64,000 nt of DNA from Jeotgalicoccus aerolatus (GTDB lineage Bacteria; Bacillota; Bacilli; Staphylococcales; Salinicoccaceae), in the NCBI RefSeq assembly GCF_014635205.1, contig NZ_BMCN01000001.1, positions 1,116,001-1,180,000 on the forward strand, read 5' to 3'. The notes beneath the pieces were generated by a model. The model had not been told where the DNA came from and ran no database searches. It saw nothing but the letters and a program-made list of their open reading frames with translations. Of this stretch, positions 7,719 through 17,109 are shown piece by piece. Both the position numbers and the translations under genes were made by a program. How positions within the stretch are numbered: the stretch's first letter is position 1; each line of letters begins with the position of its first letter.

Positions 7719-9077
7719 CTAGTTAGCTTCCGATGAGTCTTCATCATCTTCTGCTTCTATGTCTTCAGATACGACATTATAGTTTTTTAAGTAGGCCACT
7801 TGTTTAATTGAGTGGCTCTCAATTTCAAGTACCTGCCAGCGGTCTTTTTCTGTATCGATATATTCGCCTTCTGTAATGTCAGTATTATTGCTCTGCATCC
7901 AGCCGCCAATCGTATCGATGTCTTCACTTTCATCGAAAGTAATTTTAAAGTCATCTTCCAAATCGTCCAGCAGGACGCGTCCATTAATATGATATAGGTT
8001 GTCGTCGACTTTAATGACGTCCAGTTCTTCATCCTCATCGAACTCATCCCGGATTTCCCCGACGATTTCTTCCAATATATCTTCCATTGTGACCATTCCG
8101 GCTGTACCGCCGTATTCATCAATGATTAAAGCAATATGCACACTTTCTCTCTGCATTTTTACTAAGGCATCACTGATGCGTGATGATTCTGTAATTACCG
8201 GCAGTTCATGGATGTAATCTCCTGCTGCAACTTCTTCATCTGATACGTGATTTGTTAAATATTCTCTCACGTTTATAAAGCCGATAATATTATCTTTGTC
8301 CCCGTTACTTTCTGTGACAGGGTATCTTGTAAAGTTATATTCTTTAATCGTTTCAACGACCTGCTCAACCGTAACAGGTTCTTCTAAAGTAATCATTTGA
8401 GTTCTCGGCACCATAACATCCTTGGCCGTTCTTTCATCAAATGAAAATATATTCTGCATATATGCAAGTTCGGTCTGGTTAATTTCACCGCTCTGATAGC
8501 TTTCAGTCATAATCACTTTCAGTTCTTCTTCAGAGTGGGCTTGTTCTGTCGGCATTTCTTTAATACCGGCCAGACGGACCAGTCCTCTGGCTGCCCCGTT
8601 CATCGTCCAGATGAATGGTTTTAAAACGACACCGAAGAAATACAGCGGACCGCTCAGTGTCAGCGCCATTTTTTCAGCATATTGAATTGCCACTGTTTTT
8701 GGTGCCAGTTCTCCGACAACAACGTGTATAAATGTCACGATTACAAAAGCAGCTGCGACTGTTGCAACGGTTGATACCGAATCCGGTATACCGATAAAGT
8801 TAAACAGCGGGTGCAGAATGACTTCGAACGTCGATTCACCAATCCACCCGAGTCCAAGTGCTGTGACTGTAATGCCCAGTTGACAGGCAGATAAGTAATA
8901 GTCCAGATTGTTAATCATTTTCTCGACTCTCACTGCTCTTTTGTCTCCCATTTCAACCAATGCATGTATTTTAGACATGCGTGCCTTAACGAATGCAAAT
9001 TCAGATCCTACAAACAGCATTGTCAATATAATTAAAAGTATAAATAATAGTAAATTTCCTATAGTGGATATATCCAA
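7719..9077 (-). CDS. CNNM/CorC (HlyC) family transporter, MpfA-like
   Basis: 452 residues from a TTG start at 9077 with GGAGGGG upstream. Order: CNNM/DUF21 membrane domain with 3-4 spans (about 1-190), a pair of CBS domains (about 210-345, including MVPRTQM and LIIDEYGGTAGMVTMEDILEE-type motifs), and a C-terminal CorC/HlyC domain. Family members in Staphylococcus (MpfA) protect against magnesium excess, and CNNM proteins are Mg2+ transporters; older names call them hemolysins. The very acidic C-terminal tail is normal. The non-AUG start and the structured leader upstream suggest translational control. Confidence 0.92.
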   Translation of the reverse strand: MDISTIGNLLLFILLIILTMLFVGSEFAFVKARMSKIHALVEMGDKRAVRVEKMINNLDYYLSACQLGITVTALGLGWIGESTFEVILHPLFNFIGIPDSVSTVATVAAAFVIVTFIHVVVGELAPKTVAIQYAEKMALTLSGPLYFFGVVLKPFIWTMNGAARGLVRLAGIKEMPTEQAHSEEELKVIMTESYQSGEINQTELAYMQNIFSFDERTAKDVMVPRTQMITLEEPVTVEQVVETIKEYNFTRYPVTESNGDKDNIIGFINVREYLTNHVSDEEVAAGDYIHELPVITESSRISDALVKMQRESVHIALIIDEYGGTAGMVTMEDILEEIVGEIRDEFDEDEELDVIKVDDNLYHINGRVLLDDLEDDFKITFDESEDIDTIGGWMQSNNTDITEGEYIDTEKDRWQVLEIESHSIKQVAYLKNYNVVSEDIEAEDDEDSSEAN

Positions 9078-9080
9078 TCA

Positions 9081-9098
9081 GTTCCCCTCCGACGGGGT
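9081..9098 (-). promoter_or_regulatory. Hairpin over the CNNM ribosome site
   Basis: On the minus strand CCCC directly after the leader ORF stop can pair with GGGG of the Shine-Dalgarno sequence (CCCC-GTCGGA-GGGG). Formation would hide the ribosome site; a ribosome ending the leader ORF would cover CCCC and free it. This is a structural prediction only. Confidence 0.4.
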
Positions 9099-9188
9099 TC
9101 ACCTCCGATAATTTGTGACCGCCTGGGTCGTTTGTTCATGAGTTTGAAATACCGCTTTTAACACAGTATCCTTTGAAGTTCTTTTCAT
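9099..9188 (-). CDS. Leader ORF of 29 codons upstream of the CNNM gene
   Basis: ATG 9188 follows GGAAGG and encodes MKRTSKDTVL...TNYRR, ending in TGA at 9099-9101. The stop is 21 bp before the TTG start of the CNNM gene. It lies inside a leader of roughly 155 nt that begins at an extended -10 promoter (TATAAT, 9240-9245). The same frame is also open upstream to GTG codons. It may be a leader peptide, a small independent protein, or chance coding. Confidence 0.45.
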   Translation of the reverse strand: MKRTSKDTVLKAVFQTHEQTTQAVTNYRR

Positions 9189-9239
9189 ATACACCTTCCC
9201 AACAGCCGTCACCTCCACTAATTTCGTTAAATTAAGAAC

Positions 9240-9245
9240 ATTATA
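9240..9245 (-). promoter_or_regulatory. Extended -10 promoter for the CNNM leader
   Basis: Minus strand reads TGATATAAT, a consensus extended -10. No good -35 is seen. It sits between the cydC stop and the leader ORF. Confidence 0.55.
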
Positions 9246-9294
9246 TCATATAAAAATTCGTTTTCATAAGGTTACATACATTGTTTAAATTTCT

Positions 9295-10842
9295 TTACAA
9301 TGCATCATTATAACGCTGATAGGCTTCGTGAACCGGCCCCTTGTTTTTTAGTACTTGATCCACCGGCCCGCTTTCTGTAATCGTTCCGCCTTCAAGGTAG
9401 TGTACATAATCGAATGACTCGAGATGGCTGAGATCATGGGTCGCAGTAATGACTGTTTCTTTTTTGAATATCTCTGCCCATATTTTATCTCTGAGACGGA
9501 CATTTAAACTTGCCGTCGGTTCATCCAGTATCCACGTATTTTTGTCTTCGATATACATGCGGATCAGATGCATCCGTTTTTTCTCACCAAGGGATAAGTA
9601 CTCACTCGAGGTAATATAATCGTCCGGACTGAAGTGTTCCAGTTCGAACTGTTCAAGAAGTGTCTTAATCCGACTGTCTTCTGCCTTAAAGTGATTGAAC
9701 ATCGTTACGTTCTCTTTTACCGTCGCATTGTAAAAATCCAGATGCTGCGGCATAATCCCTGCATCTGATTGTTTAATCAGCTGATTTAACAGCGTCGTTT
9801 TACCAGACCCGCTGCTGCCGATCACAGCATGTTTTTCTCCTGTTTTGATGTCGATATTAACGTTTGTCAGCACGTCGCGTTTCGTTGACGGATAACGGAA
9901 ATTCATTCCGGACAGCGACAGCTTATCCTGTACTTTTTTAGGCGCTTCACTGCTGTCTTCGCTGACCGCTTCAATCCGCGCTTTAACCGCCTTGTACTGA
10001 CTCGCCGGCTTAATTACCGGCACCGCAAGTTCAAAAAAGCTCATCATTAATAATATAATCATCGGTATTAAGAGCGGATAATCGTTCTCAAATAATACGA
10101 TGACCAGTACGATGACACCGAGCTGGATCAGCAGACTGACCGTGTCGATGATTGCATCTAGTAATGCTTCTTTCTGTTCATTCCCGGTTACTTTTTTATA
10201 AGTGTCTTTAATATTAGCGCTGATTTCACTATCTTTTTTCACTGTAAACAAGTTAGTAAAGTCCTGTATATAGTGATAGAGCCCGGTAAATAATTGATCT
10301 TCTGCTTCAGTTCTTTCATCGTAAAGCGTTTTGGAGCGGCTGCTGATAATTAACGGCATGACAACGAGCAGTATAAAGACCGCTGTCAGAATGATAAGGA
10401 GCAGTTTCGGATCGATTAACAGCGACAGAATAGTTAATATGAGCGAGATAAAGACCGCAACGATGTAAGGATAGACAATACGGATATAGTAATCTTCAAT
10501 ATCATCAAAGTAGCTCGTCAGCTTTTGAATGTAGCGCACGCTGTGGGTCTCTTCGTCGTTGTTTACGGACTGTTTGAAATATGATGCTCTTAAGCGGCCA
10601 ATCATTTTAAATGTCGCATCATGACTTAAGAGCCGTTCTAAATACTTGGCCGTCCCTTTTGTCAGACCGAACATTTTAATGACTGCAATAATTAAAATAA
10701 TGAGGAAGAACGGCGGTTCAAAGAAACTCAGACTGATCATATAACCGCTCAGACCGAATATTGACACCCCGACCAGACCGCCGGCAATGCCGAGTAAGAT
10801 ACTGTAGAAGATATGCATCTTCTCACCTTTTAAATAACTCAT
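9295..10842 (-). CDS. cydC: Thiol/heme exporter ABC subunit CydC
   Basis: 515 residues: six-span ABC membrane domain (about 1-290) fused to an ATPase with Walker A GSSGSGKTT, signature LSLGEKKRM, Walker B WILDEPTASLN and the H-loop His in TATHDLSH. CydDC exports glutathione/cysteine or heme and is needed for cytochrome bd assembly. Its ATG overlaps the cydD stop by 4 bp, so the heterodimer is coupled. The order D then C is normal. No cydAB is in the window. It is a little shorter than typical CydC (about 570). Confidence 0.85.
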   Translation of the reverse strand: MSYLKGEKMHIFYSILLGIAGGLVGVSIFGLSGYMISLSFFEPPFFLIILIIAVIKMFGLTKGTAKYLERLLSHDATFKMIGRLRASYFKQSVNNDEETHSVRYIQKLTSYFDDIEDYYIRIVYPYIVAVFISLILTILSLLIDPKLLLIILTAVFILLVVMPLIISSRSKTLYDERTEAEDQLFTGLYHYIQDFTNLFTVKKDSEISANIKDTYKKVTGNEQKEALLDAIIDTVSLLIQLGVIVLVIVLFENDYPLLIPMIILLMMSFFELAVPVIKPASQYKAVKARIEAVSEDSSEAPKKVQDKLSLSGMNFRYPSTKRDVLTNVNIDIKTGEKHAVIGSSGSGKTTLLNQLIKQSDAGIMPQHLDFYNATVKENVTMFNHFKAEDSRIKTLLEQFELEHFSPDDYITSSEYLSLGEKKRMHLIRMYIEDKNTWILDEPTASLNVRLRDKIWAEIFKKETVITATHDLSHLESFDYVHYLEGGTITESGPVDQVLKNKGPVHEAYQRYNDAL

Positions 10843-12404
10843 GCCGGCTCACCTCTTTTCAGTCCGCCGTCTGACAGAACGTAATGGTCATCTGCGATTG
10901 ACAGCAGCTGACGGCGGTGAATGACTGCGATAATGGCAGCATCCTGTTTTAATTCACTTAAATATTTCATGACTAACTGTTCCGTTTTTGCATCTAAGAA
11001 CTCTGTCGGCTCGTCCATTATAATGATTGCCGGCCGCTCAATCAGCACTCTCGCCATTTTCAGCCGGACGATTTCCCCGCCCGATAACGGTATATCGTGA
11101 TTAACAATTGGCGTATGAATGCCCTTCTCTAAGTTATCGATACTGTCCGCTAAGTTTAAATCCTCTAAAATTTGTTTTACTTTGCTTGCGTCGTGGCTGC
11201 CGGCTGAGACGTATTCGTAAATCGTCGTATCTGAGAAATAGACCTGATCCGATACGTAGCCGATATCCGTTGTCAATACTTCCAGCTGGCCGCTTTTTGG
11301 TTCATGCAGACCGAGAATGCTCCGGAGCAGCGTCGTCTTTCCGGCACCGGATTCTCCTGTGATGGCTGTCAAACCGATCTTCTTAAAACTGAAGTCTGCT
11401 TCATTTAAGAGAATTTTATCGTCGTGACTGATCGTAAGATTATGTCCCCTCACTGCCTCTTCTGTCGTCTGTCCTCTATAGGCCGTATTCATTTTCGGCT
11501 GTTGAATCAGCGCTTGAACTCTGTCGTAGCTGCCGAGTGCGAGTTTGCCGTTATGAAATTCCGTACCGAGCACTTTGAGTGCATTGTAAAATTCAGGTGC
11601 TAACAAGAGGACGAAAAATGCAGTATAAAACGATATATTTTCAAAAATAATAATTCTAAGGGCAATTTCTAAAGCGACCAGACCGATACCGAGAATCGTT
11701 ATAAATTCAAGCATCATCGTCGACTGAAAGGCATATTTTAAAATATGCATGGTTTCTTTAACGAAACCTTCATTATCTTCTTCCAGTCTTTTAGTCACAG
11801 TTTGTTTGGAATCCGTATTTTTCACCGTATCCTTGCCGCGGATTAGATTTAAAAACAGCGTGCCGATATTATCAAATCGCGTCGCCTGTTTCACCGATTC
11901 TTCCTGTGTCTGCAGGCCGACAAGCACGTAATATAAAGGAATAAACGGTGCCGTAAACAGCAGTATAGCCCCTGCGTATATGTCGATGAAAAATAATGCC
12001 GCAATGATAAGCACCACTTTAACGCTCGTTTTAATAATAGTCGGTATAAAAGTTGTTTCATACGGCCGGTAGTCTTCTAAGTGAACGAGCAGTGCATTCA
12101 TCATTCTTTCAGATTCACGCCGTGTTTTTACATCGATGCCCTCGATCAGCCATTCGGCTTTTTGCTCTATAGACTGGTTGGCTTGTCTTTTTGTATACAG
12201 ATCATACAATTTGTCCGTCACGATAAACGATAAAAAGAAAGCACTCATATAGAGCAATGACTGACTCATATTCAAATCAGTATCCATAACGATACTTTCC
12301 AGTATGAGAGACAAATGATGGCCAAAAGCAATGTAGCATATAATGCTCGCTGCAACGATTAAACTGTATAGCATAATATGTTTTTTTGATATACTCAATT
12401 TCAT
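10839..12404 (-). CDS. cydD: Thiol/heme exporter ABC subunit CydD
   Basis: 521 residues with an N-terminal ABC transporter membrane domain and an ATPase: Walker A GESGAGKTT, signature LSGGEIVRL, Walker B IIIMDEPTEFLD and a His in AVIHRRQ. It starts behind AAGGTGG. It forms the heterodimer with CydC encoded next to it. Nothing is missing from the nucleotide-binding motifs. Confidence 0.85.
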   Translation of the reverse strand: MKLSISKKHIMLYSLIVAASIICYIAFGHHLSLILESIVMDTDLNMSQSLLYMSAFFLSFIVTDKLYDLYTKRQANQSIEQKAEWLIEGIDVKTRRESERMMNALLVHLEDYRPYETTFIPTIIKTSVKVVLIIAALFFIDIYAGAILLFTAPFIPLYYVLVGLQTQEESVKQATRFDNIGTLFLNLIRGKDTVKNTDSKQTVTKRLEEDNEGFVKETMHILKYAFQSTMMLEFITILGIGLVALEIALRIIIFENISFYTAFFVLLLAPEFYNALKVLGTEFHNGKLALGSYDRVQALIQQPKMNTAYRGQTTEEAVRGHNLTISHDDKILLNEADFSFKKIGLTAITGESGAGKTTLLRSILGLHEPKSGQLEVLTTDIGYVSDQVYFSDTTIYEYVSAGSHDASKVKQILEDLNLADSIDNLEKGIHTPIVNHDIPLSGGEIVRLKMARVLIERPAIIIMDEPTEFLDAKTEQLVMKYLSELKQDAAIIAVIHRRQLLSIADDHYVLSDGGLKRGEPA

Positions 12405-12425
12405 TTTTTTCCACCTTCAGACACA

Positions 12426-12455
12426 AAAAACGTGAAGAGTCCCCTTCACGTTTTT
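12426..12455 (-). terminator. Terminator of the Moco operon
   Basis: Stem AAAAACGTGAAG / CTTCACGTTTTT just past the moaA stop; U-run on either strand. It separates moaA from the downstream cydDC start. Confidence 0.85.
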
Positions 12456-12461
12456 AGTAAT

Positions 12462-13487
12462 TTATCCGCCGATGTAGCTCATGTTGATTTTCTTTCTCTT
12501 TTGGCGCATTTCTTCTGTAATTTCAGTTCTGATTTCCGAATAACGGTCATCACGTTTGTCCCATACACCCGTCAGCACTTCTGTCAGTTCCTCGTCACTG
12601 ATACCATCCCGCATCAGTGTCTTAATATCGAAACCGTCGACCGCAAACAGACAGCCGTAGAATTTACCGTCGGATGACAGTCTTGCTCTTGTACACGTTG
12701 AACAGAAACTTTCCGATACACTCGTAATAAAGCCGAGGTAGGAATCAGCAGCATCGTTATGCTTGTACACTTTCGCCACTTCACCGTAATATGCCGGGTC
12801 CAGGGGTTCAAGGTCAAATTCAGTCTGCAGTGTTTCAAGTATTTCTTTTTTGCTGACTACTTTATCGAAGTTCCAGCCGTTGTCGTTACCGACATCCATA
12901 AATTCAATAAAGCGCAATGTGACCGGCAGATTTTTAAAGTATCTCGCCATCGGCAGTATTTCCTGCTCGTTTAAGCCTTTTTGCACAACCATGTTGATTT
13001 TAATCTGGAATCCGAGACCGATCGCATACTCAATTTGTTCCAGTATGCGTGACGTACCGATACCGCGGTCGTTAATCTTGCCGAACAGTTCATCGTCCAT
13101 GGCATCCAGACTGATATTAATGCGTCTGAGTCCTGCATCGTACAATTTCTTGCCGTGCTTTTTAAGCAGCAGTCCGTTCGTTGTTAAACCGATATCTTCA
13201 ATTCCTTCAATAACAGTTAATCTTTCGATTAACTCATGAAGGTCTTTTCTCATCATCGGTTCCCCGCCTGTTAAGCGTAACTTCTTCACACCAAGACTTG
13301 CATAAATTCTTGCGAGCCTTTCAATTTCATCAAAAGAAAGCAGCTGTTCGCGCTTTAAGAATTCAAAATCATCGCCGAAGATCTCTTTCGGCATGCAGTA
13401 TCGGCATCTGAAGTTACATTTATCAGTGACCGAAATTCTGAGGTCCCTTATCGGACGGCCGAATTTATCTGTAACTACCTGAGCCAT
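12462..13487 (-). CDS. moaA: GTP 3',8-cyclase MoaA
   Basis: 341 residues. Radical-SAM cluster motif CNFRCRYC (about 24-31), SAM-binding TGGEPMMR, and the C-terminal second cluster [18 protein letters not shown]. The protein ends in Gly-Gly, as expected for MoaA. With MoaC it turns GTP into cyclic pyranopterin monophosphate. It starts behind AAGGAGG, 11 bp after mobA, as the last gene of the moeA-mobB-moaE-moaD-mobA-moaA operon. Confidence 0.98.
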   Translation of the reverse strand: MAQVVTDKFGRPIRDLRISVTDKCNFRCRYCMPKEIFGDDFEFLKREQLLSFDEIERLARIYASLGVKKLRLTGGEPMMRKDLHELIERLTVIEGIEDIGLTTNGLLLKKHGKKLYDAGLRRINISLDAMDDELFGKINDRGIGTSRILEQIEYAIGLGFQIKINMVVQKGLNEQEILPMARYFKNLPVTLRFIEFMDVGNDNGWNFDKVVSKKEILETLQTEFDLEPLDPAYYGEVAKVYKHNDAADSYLGFITSVSESFCSTCTRARLSSDGKFYGCLFAVDGFDIKTLMRDGISDEELTEVLTGVWDKRDDRYSEIRTEITEEMRQKRKKINMSYIGG

Positions 13488-13498
13488 GTAATTCCTCC

Positions 13499-14065
13499 TT
13501 ATTTAATATCAGTCTTCCGATTGATATTAACCAGCGTCGTACTATTGAGATTATAGGACTCAATGTTTATGTAATCGACATTGAGATTCTCGAAAAACGC
13601 TTTTAAACTTAACCTTTTCGTCTCAAGCTGTCCTTTTAACAGGTCAGCCAGAGTGTCATGCTGATAAACCCCGATGAGCGGATGTGCTCTGTCGTTATCA
13701 GTCGTAATTGTCGTATTGCCTGACTCCTCTGCTTTTTCAGCCAGTATATTCAGCCATGCTAAATCCACATACGGCGTATCACATGAGATCACCATTAACG
13801 GTTCTCCCGGATATTCTTTTGCCGCAGCATACAGTCCGCCGAGCGGTCCGTGATCGATATAGTCCGGATCGTCGACAATTACTTTATAATTTTTAAAACT
13901 TGTCTTAAGTTTATCATTTGTGTTGATGACAATCTCGTCTATTGCTTGAACATTTTCCAACTTTTGTGCGACATGTTCATACATCGGCATGCCGTCGAGT
14001 TTATAAAGCGATTTGTCCTCACCGAAACGGCTCGATTTGCCGCCGGCTAAAATAACTCCAATCAT
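13499..14065 (-). CDS. mobA: Molybdenum cofactor guanylyltransferase MobA
   Basis: 188 residues with the nucleotidyltransferase start [14 protein letters not shown] and the Mg-binding SCDTPYVD (about 95-102). It attaches GMP to molybdopterin. It starts behind GGAGG, one base after moaD, within the Moco operon. Length is typical. Confidence 0.96.
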   Translation of the reverse strand: MIGVILAGGKSSRFGEDKSLYKLDGMPMYEHVAQKLENVQAIDEIVINTNDKLKTSFKNYKVIVDDPDYIDHGPLGGLYAAAKEYPGEPLMVISCDTPYVDLAWLNILAEKAEESGNTTITTDNDRAHPLIGVYQHDTLADLLKGQLETKRLSLKAFFENLNVDYINIESYNLNSTTLVNINRKTDIK

Positions 14066-14066
14066 T

Positions 14067-14300
14067 CTAGCCTCCGCTGACCGGCGGGATTAATGCCACA
14101 GTGTCGTCCGATGTAACGACTTCATCATCTTTTACAAATGATTCATTTTTAGCGACCTGGAACACTTCGCCGTCCAGTTCAGGATAGTCGACAAAAATAT
14201 GATTTTTTAATTCGCCGACAGTAATTGAATCACCGACAAACAGGTCAATCGTGTCGCTGCCGATTTTTTCTTTTATACTTGCAAAAACTTTAATTTCCAT
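14067..14300 (-). CDS. moaD: Molybdopterin synthase sulfur carrier MoaD
   Basis: 77 residues, ubiquitin-like, ending in PPVSGG, the Gly-Gly that is adenylated and thiocarboxylated by MoeB. It abuts moaE directly, its partner in the molybdopterin synthase complex. Confidence 0.96.
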   Translation of the reverse strand: MEIKVFASIKEKIGSDTIDLFVGDSITVGELKNHIFVDYPELDGEVFQVAKNESFVKDDEVVTSDDTVALIPPVSGG

Positions 14301-14744
14301 TTAGTTTTCCTCCGCCTTGGGATGATATTTGCGGGAATCGCCAATCCACTCTTCGCCGTCTTCCCAAATTTCTTTTTTCCATATTGGCACGATTTCCTTT
14401 AAGCGTTCCACAGCATATTCATTGGCACGGTAACTATCCGTGCGGTGCGGCGCACTCGTCACAATCACAACTGCGATATCGGATATTTCCAACTTGCCGA
14501 TCCGGTGGCCAATGGCTGTAATCACACCCGGCCAGCGTTCAGAAATTTCATCTCCGATTTGCGCGAGCATTTTTTCAGCCATTGGAACATAAGCCTCGTA
14601 TTCCAAATGAACTGTACGCGTCCCCTTCGTCCACTCGCGGACATGGCCGGTAAATGTGCAGACCGCTCCCTGATGTTCATTGACGGTCATTTGATGATAT
14701 TTATTGATGTCCAGTTCGTCAGAAACGACTTCAAACATTTTCAT
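14301..14744 (-). CDS. moaE: Molybdopterin synthase catalytic subunit MoaE
   Basis: 147 residues with family motifs GHVREWTKG, LEYEAYVPMA, HRIGKLEI and VPIWKKE followed by EDGEEWIG near the C-terminus, which holds the active-site lysines. It transfers sulfur from MoaD to cPMP. Its start overlaps the end of mobB by 14 bp, which signals coupling. Confidence 0.97.
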   Translation of the reverse strand: MKMFEVVSDELDINKYHQMTVNEHQGAVCTFTGHVREWTKGTRTVHLEYEAYVPMAEKMLAQIGDEISERWPGVITAIGHRIGKLEISDIAVVIVTSAPHRTDSYRANEYAVERLKEIVPIWKKEIWEDGEEWIGDSRKYHPKAEEN

Positions 14745-15201
14745 TACTTAAATTGCTCCATTCTTTAAACCACTGTTCTGCCTTTTCTTTATCATATCGC
14801 ATATCAAAACGGTTTAACACATTCGTGAGACCTATTTCGTTAATATCCGTGTCGCCGTCTGTAAAAGAATAGGTCAGTATAATTTTTGAATAGTTTTCAT
14901 TTTTAAAGCCTTCAACAAGAACGAAATCCACACCCTCATTTTGGTATCGCTGCAGCTGGACTGTTAACGGTTTTTCCGGCTGCTCCATCATTACTGAGTA
15001 TCCAGGCATGTTTAAAGCAGTATAATCTGCACCTGCTTCAAAAAACTTGCCCGTATCCGTCGAAGGATTGACCGATTCAGCAGAGTGATGCCTTTTGATA
15101 ATGGCAACCGTCTGTCCGTGTGATTTTAAAAATTTAACGAAATCGAGAATCAGCGTCGTTTTGCCGGTGTTTTTAAAGCCCGTTACTTGTAATGTTTTCA
15201 T
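14731..15201 (-). CDS. mobB: Molybdopterin-guanine dinucleotide adapter MobB
   Basis: 156 residues with an N-terminal P-loop FKNTGKTT and the following KRHHSAE segment typical of MobB GTPases. It assists MobA or delivery of guanine-dinucleotide cofactor. It directly abuts the moeA stop and overlaps moaE. Confidence 0.93.
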   Translation of the reverse strand: MKTLQVTGFKNTGKTTLILDFVKFLKSHGQTVAIIKRHHSAESVNPSTDTGKFFEAGADYTALNMPGYSVMMEQPEKPLTVQLQRYQNEGVDFVLVEGFKNENYSKIILTYSFTDGDTDINEIGLTNVLNRFDMRYDKEKAEQWFKEWSNLSNENV

Positions 15202-16461
15202 TTACTCGACCCCAAAACTGTCTGTCCCTGTAGTTACATCGGTCAGCATAACCTTCACTGCATCCCCTGATTCAAAACCGCGCGTACCGCCCGGCAATAC
15301 GATTACACCGTTACTTTTTGCGATCGATGTCACTGCATTCGATTTATTAAAGCCAGACGGACGTGCATAGATTTTACCTGCTTTAAAGAACAGTTCTGCA
15401 CGGATGAAACGCGTGAACGGATTCGCTTTAGTGAAATCTTCATCGAGCACTGCATCGACAAAAGGTGCAAAAGGCAGTGCCGCTTCCTGCATTAAATTCA
15501 AGGCCGGCCGTGTAAATAATTCAAAGCCTGAATAGCAGGCAGACGGATTGCCGCTGAGTCCAAAGAGCAGTTTATCGTCCAGGGCGCTGACGGTCGTCAC
15601 ACTGCCCGGGCGCATGGCCACTTTGTTGAACAGAACTTCAGCACCGAGCGCATCGTAAATTTTCGGCAGCAAATCATAATCACCGACCGACACACCGCCG
15701 GTCGTAATAATCACATCGACCTCGTCGAGCATTGCTTTAATACGCGTATAGAGCGTGTCGAAATCATCCGTTTCAAGTTTGTAGTGCTTGCCTTCGATCC
15801 CCATGCGGCTAAGCTGGCTTAATATCATCGGCGTATTGGAGTTGCGGATTTTGCCGCGTTCGAGTCCATCTTCAACTTCCAGCAATTCCGTCCCAGTCGA
15901 TAAAACACCGACCGCCGGCTGTTTAAATACTTCCACTTCGCTGTAGCCGAAAGTCGCTAAGGTAGCCACAGTCCCCGGATTAATCATGGTCCCTTTTTCA
16001 ACGATTACGTCGCCCGTCCTGCACTCCTCACCCTGTTGAGCGATATTTTCATAGGGCTTAAACTCACGGCGGATCGTAAAGCCCCCGTCAATTTCTTTCG
16101 TCTGCTCAAACATAACGACAGTATCCGCTGATTCAGGAATTTCAGCCCCTGTCATAATACGGAATGCTTCATTATCTTTTAAAATATAATCACTGGAAGA
16201 CCCTGCCGGTACTTCCTCAACGACTTTAAAAGGCACTCTGTTGTCGCCGGAAGCCCCCGCCGTACTCGATGAATGTACTGCAAAACCATCCATCGCAGAT
16301 TTCGTAAATAACGGCACATCGGACGTAGCAGTTAAATCTTTAGCCAGCACTCTGTTGTAGCTTTGATCGTAGCTTACCGTTTCCGTGCCTGTTGATTTTA
16401 CACGTTCCATCACTTTGGAAACTGCATCATTAACGTGAATCGGCGTTCTGTTTAAAGTCAT
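15202..16461 (-). CDS. moeA: Molybdopterin molybdenumtransferase MoeA
   Basis: About 419 residues from ATG 16461, chosen because GAGG lies 9 bases upstream; in-frame ATG codons 6-15 bp further upstream are less well placed. Visible motifs: SAMDGFAV, GAEIPESADTVVMFE, STGTELLE, ITTGGVSVGDYDL and FGLSGNPSACY. It inserts molybdate into adenylated molybdopterin. It heads the six-gene minus-strand operon and is divergent from moaC. Confidence 0.97.
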   Translation of the reverse strand: MTLNRTPIHVNDAVSKVMERVKSTGTETVSYDQSYNRVLAKDLTATSDVPLFTKSAMDGFAVHSSSTAGASGDNRVPFKVVEEVPAGSSSDYILKDNEAFRIMTGAEIPESADTVVMFEQTKEIDGGFTIRREFKPYENIAQQGEECRTGDVIVEKGTMINPGTVATLATFGYSEVEVFKQPAVGVLSTGTELLEVEDGLERGKIRNSNTPMILSQLSRMGIEGKHYKLETDDFDTLYTRIKAMLDEVDVIITTGGVSVGDYDLLPKIYDALGAEVLFNKVAMRPGSVTTVSALDDKLLFGLSGNPSACYSGFELFTRPALNLMQEAALPFAPFVDAVLDEDFTKANPFTRFIRAELFFKAGKIYARPSGFNKSNAVTSIAKSNGVIVLPGGTRGFESGDAVKVMLTDVTTGTDSFGVE

Positions 16462-16514
16462 TATTATCATCCTCATTGTATTTAAGATATTTATCGTTAT
16501 GTCAAAATGTCTGA

Positions 16515-16520
16515 TATAAT
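16515..16520 (+). promoter_or_regulatory. Extended -10 promoter for moaC
   Basis: TGATATAAT at 16512-16520 lies about 41 bp before the moaC start. The -35 region is weak. On the other strand TTGACA (16500-16505) could belong to the moeA promoter, but no well-spaced -10 was found. Confidence 0.45.
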
Positions 16521-16560
16521 TTATTTACTTATACTTATTGTACTAAATGGGAGGATGGAT

Positions 16561-17037
16561 ATGTCCAATTTTACGCATTTTAATGAAGAAGGCCGGGCAA
16601 AAATGGTCGATATATCAGATAAACAGGTGACTAAGCGAACCGCTACTGCACAATCGCTGCTGGAAGTCCCTGAAAATATTTACCTCGGAATTACTGAAGG
16701 CACCGTTAAAAAAGGAGATGTACTTGCGGTGGCCCAAGTTGCGGGTATTATGGCTGCAAAAAATACGCACCAGATTATTCCGATGTGCCACCCGCTGTCA
16801 CTATCCGGCGTCGATGTATCATTCCGCTGGGACACTGGTGAAAATTATGTATTGATCATCGAAGCAACAGTTAAGACGACCGGAAAAACCGGAGTGGAAA
16901 TGGAAGCACTGACAGCCGCAAGCGCTGTCGCGCTCACCGTTTATGATATGTGTAAAGCCCTCGATAAGGGCATGATTATTAAAGAAACAAAACTCCTTGA
17001 AAAATCCGGCGGTAAATCCGGAGATTACAAAGCTTAA
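16561..17037 (+). CDS. moaC: Cyclic pyranopterin monophosphate synthase MoaC
   Basis: 158 residues starting at ATG 16561 behind GGGAGG; the frame is open upstream but without a ribosome site. Motifs [17 protein letters not shown] and [20 protein letters not shown]-like sequence identify MoaC. It completes cPMP formation after MoaA. It is the only plus-strand gene of the Moco cluster and faces moaB across a tandem-repeat region. Confidence 0.97.
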   Translation: MSNFTHFNEEGRAKMVDISDKQVTKRTATAQSLLEVPENIYLGITEGTVKKGDVLAVAQVAGIMAAKNTHQIIPMCHPLSLSGVDVSFRWDTGENYVLIIEATVKTTGKTGVEMEALTAASAVALTVYDMCKALDKGMIIKETKLLEKSGGKSGDYKA

Positions 17038-17046
17038 ATATGAATG

Positions 17047-17080
17047 AATCCGTCTGCCGATGCTGGCAGGCGGATTTTTT
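17047..17080 (+). terminator. Terminator of moaC
   Basis: Stem AATCCGTCTGCC / GGCAGGCGGATT with a 6-base loop and a T6 run, 10 bp after the moaC stop. Confidence 0.9.
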
Positions 17081-17109
17081 GGGTTTGGTGGGTGGGGGTT
17101 GGGTTTTCC

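Noticed and set aside
9077-9233. M-box magnesium riboswitch upstream of the CNNM gene
   Set aside because: The leader does not match the M-box consensus as I remember it; a short ORF with a ribosome-site hairpin explains it better. A covariance-model search would settle it.
12432-12677. Plus-strand frames within the moa genes
   Set aside because: Shadows of moaA and neighbours; no ribosome site or family similarity.
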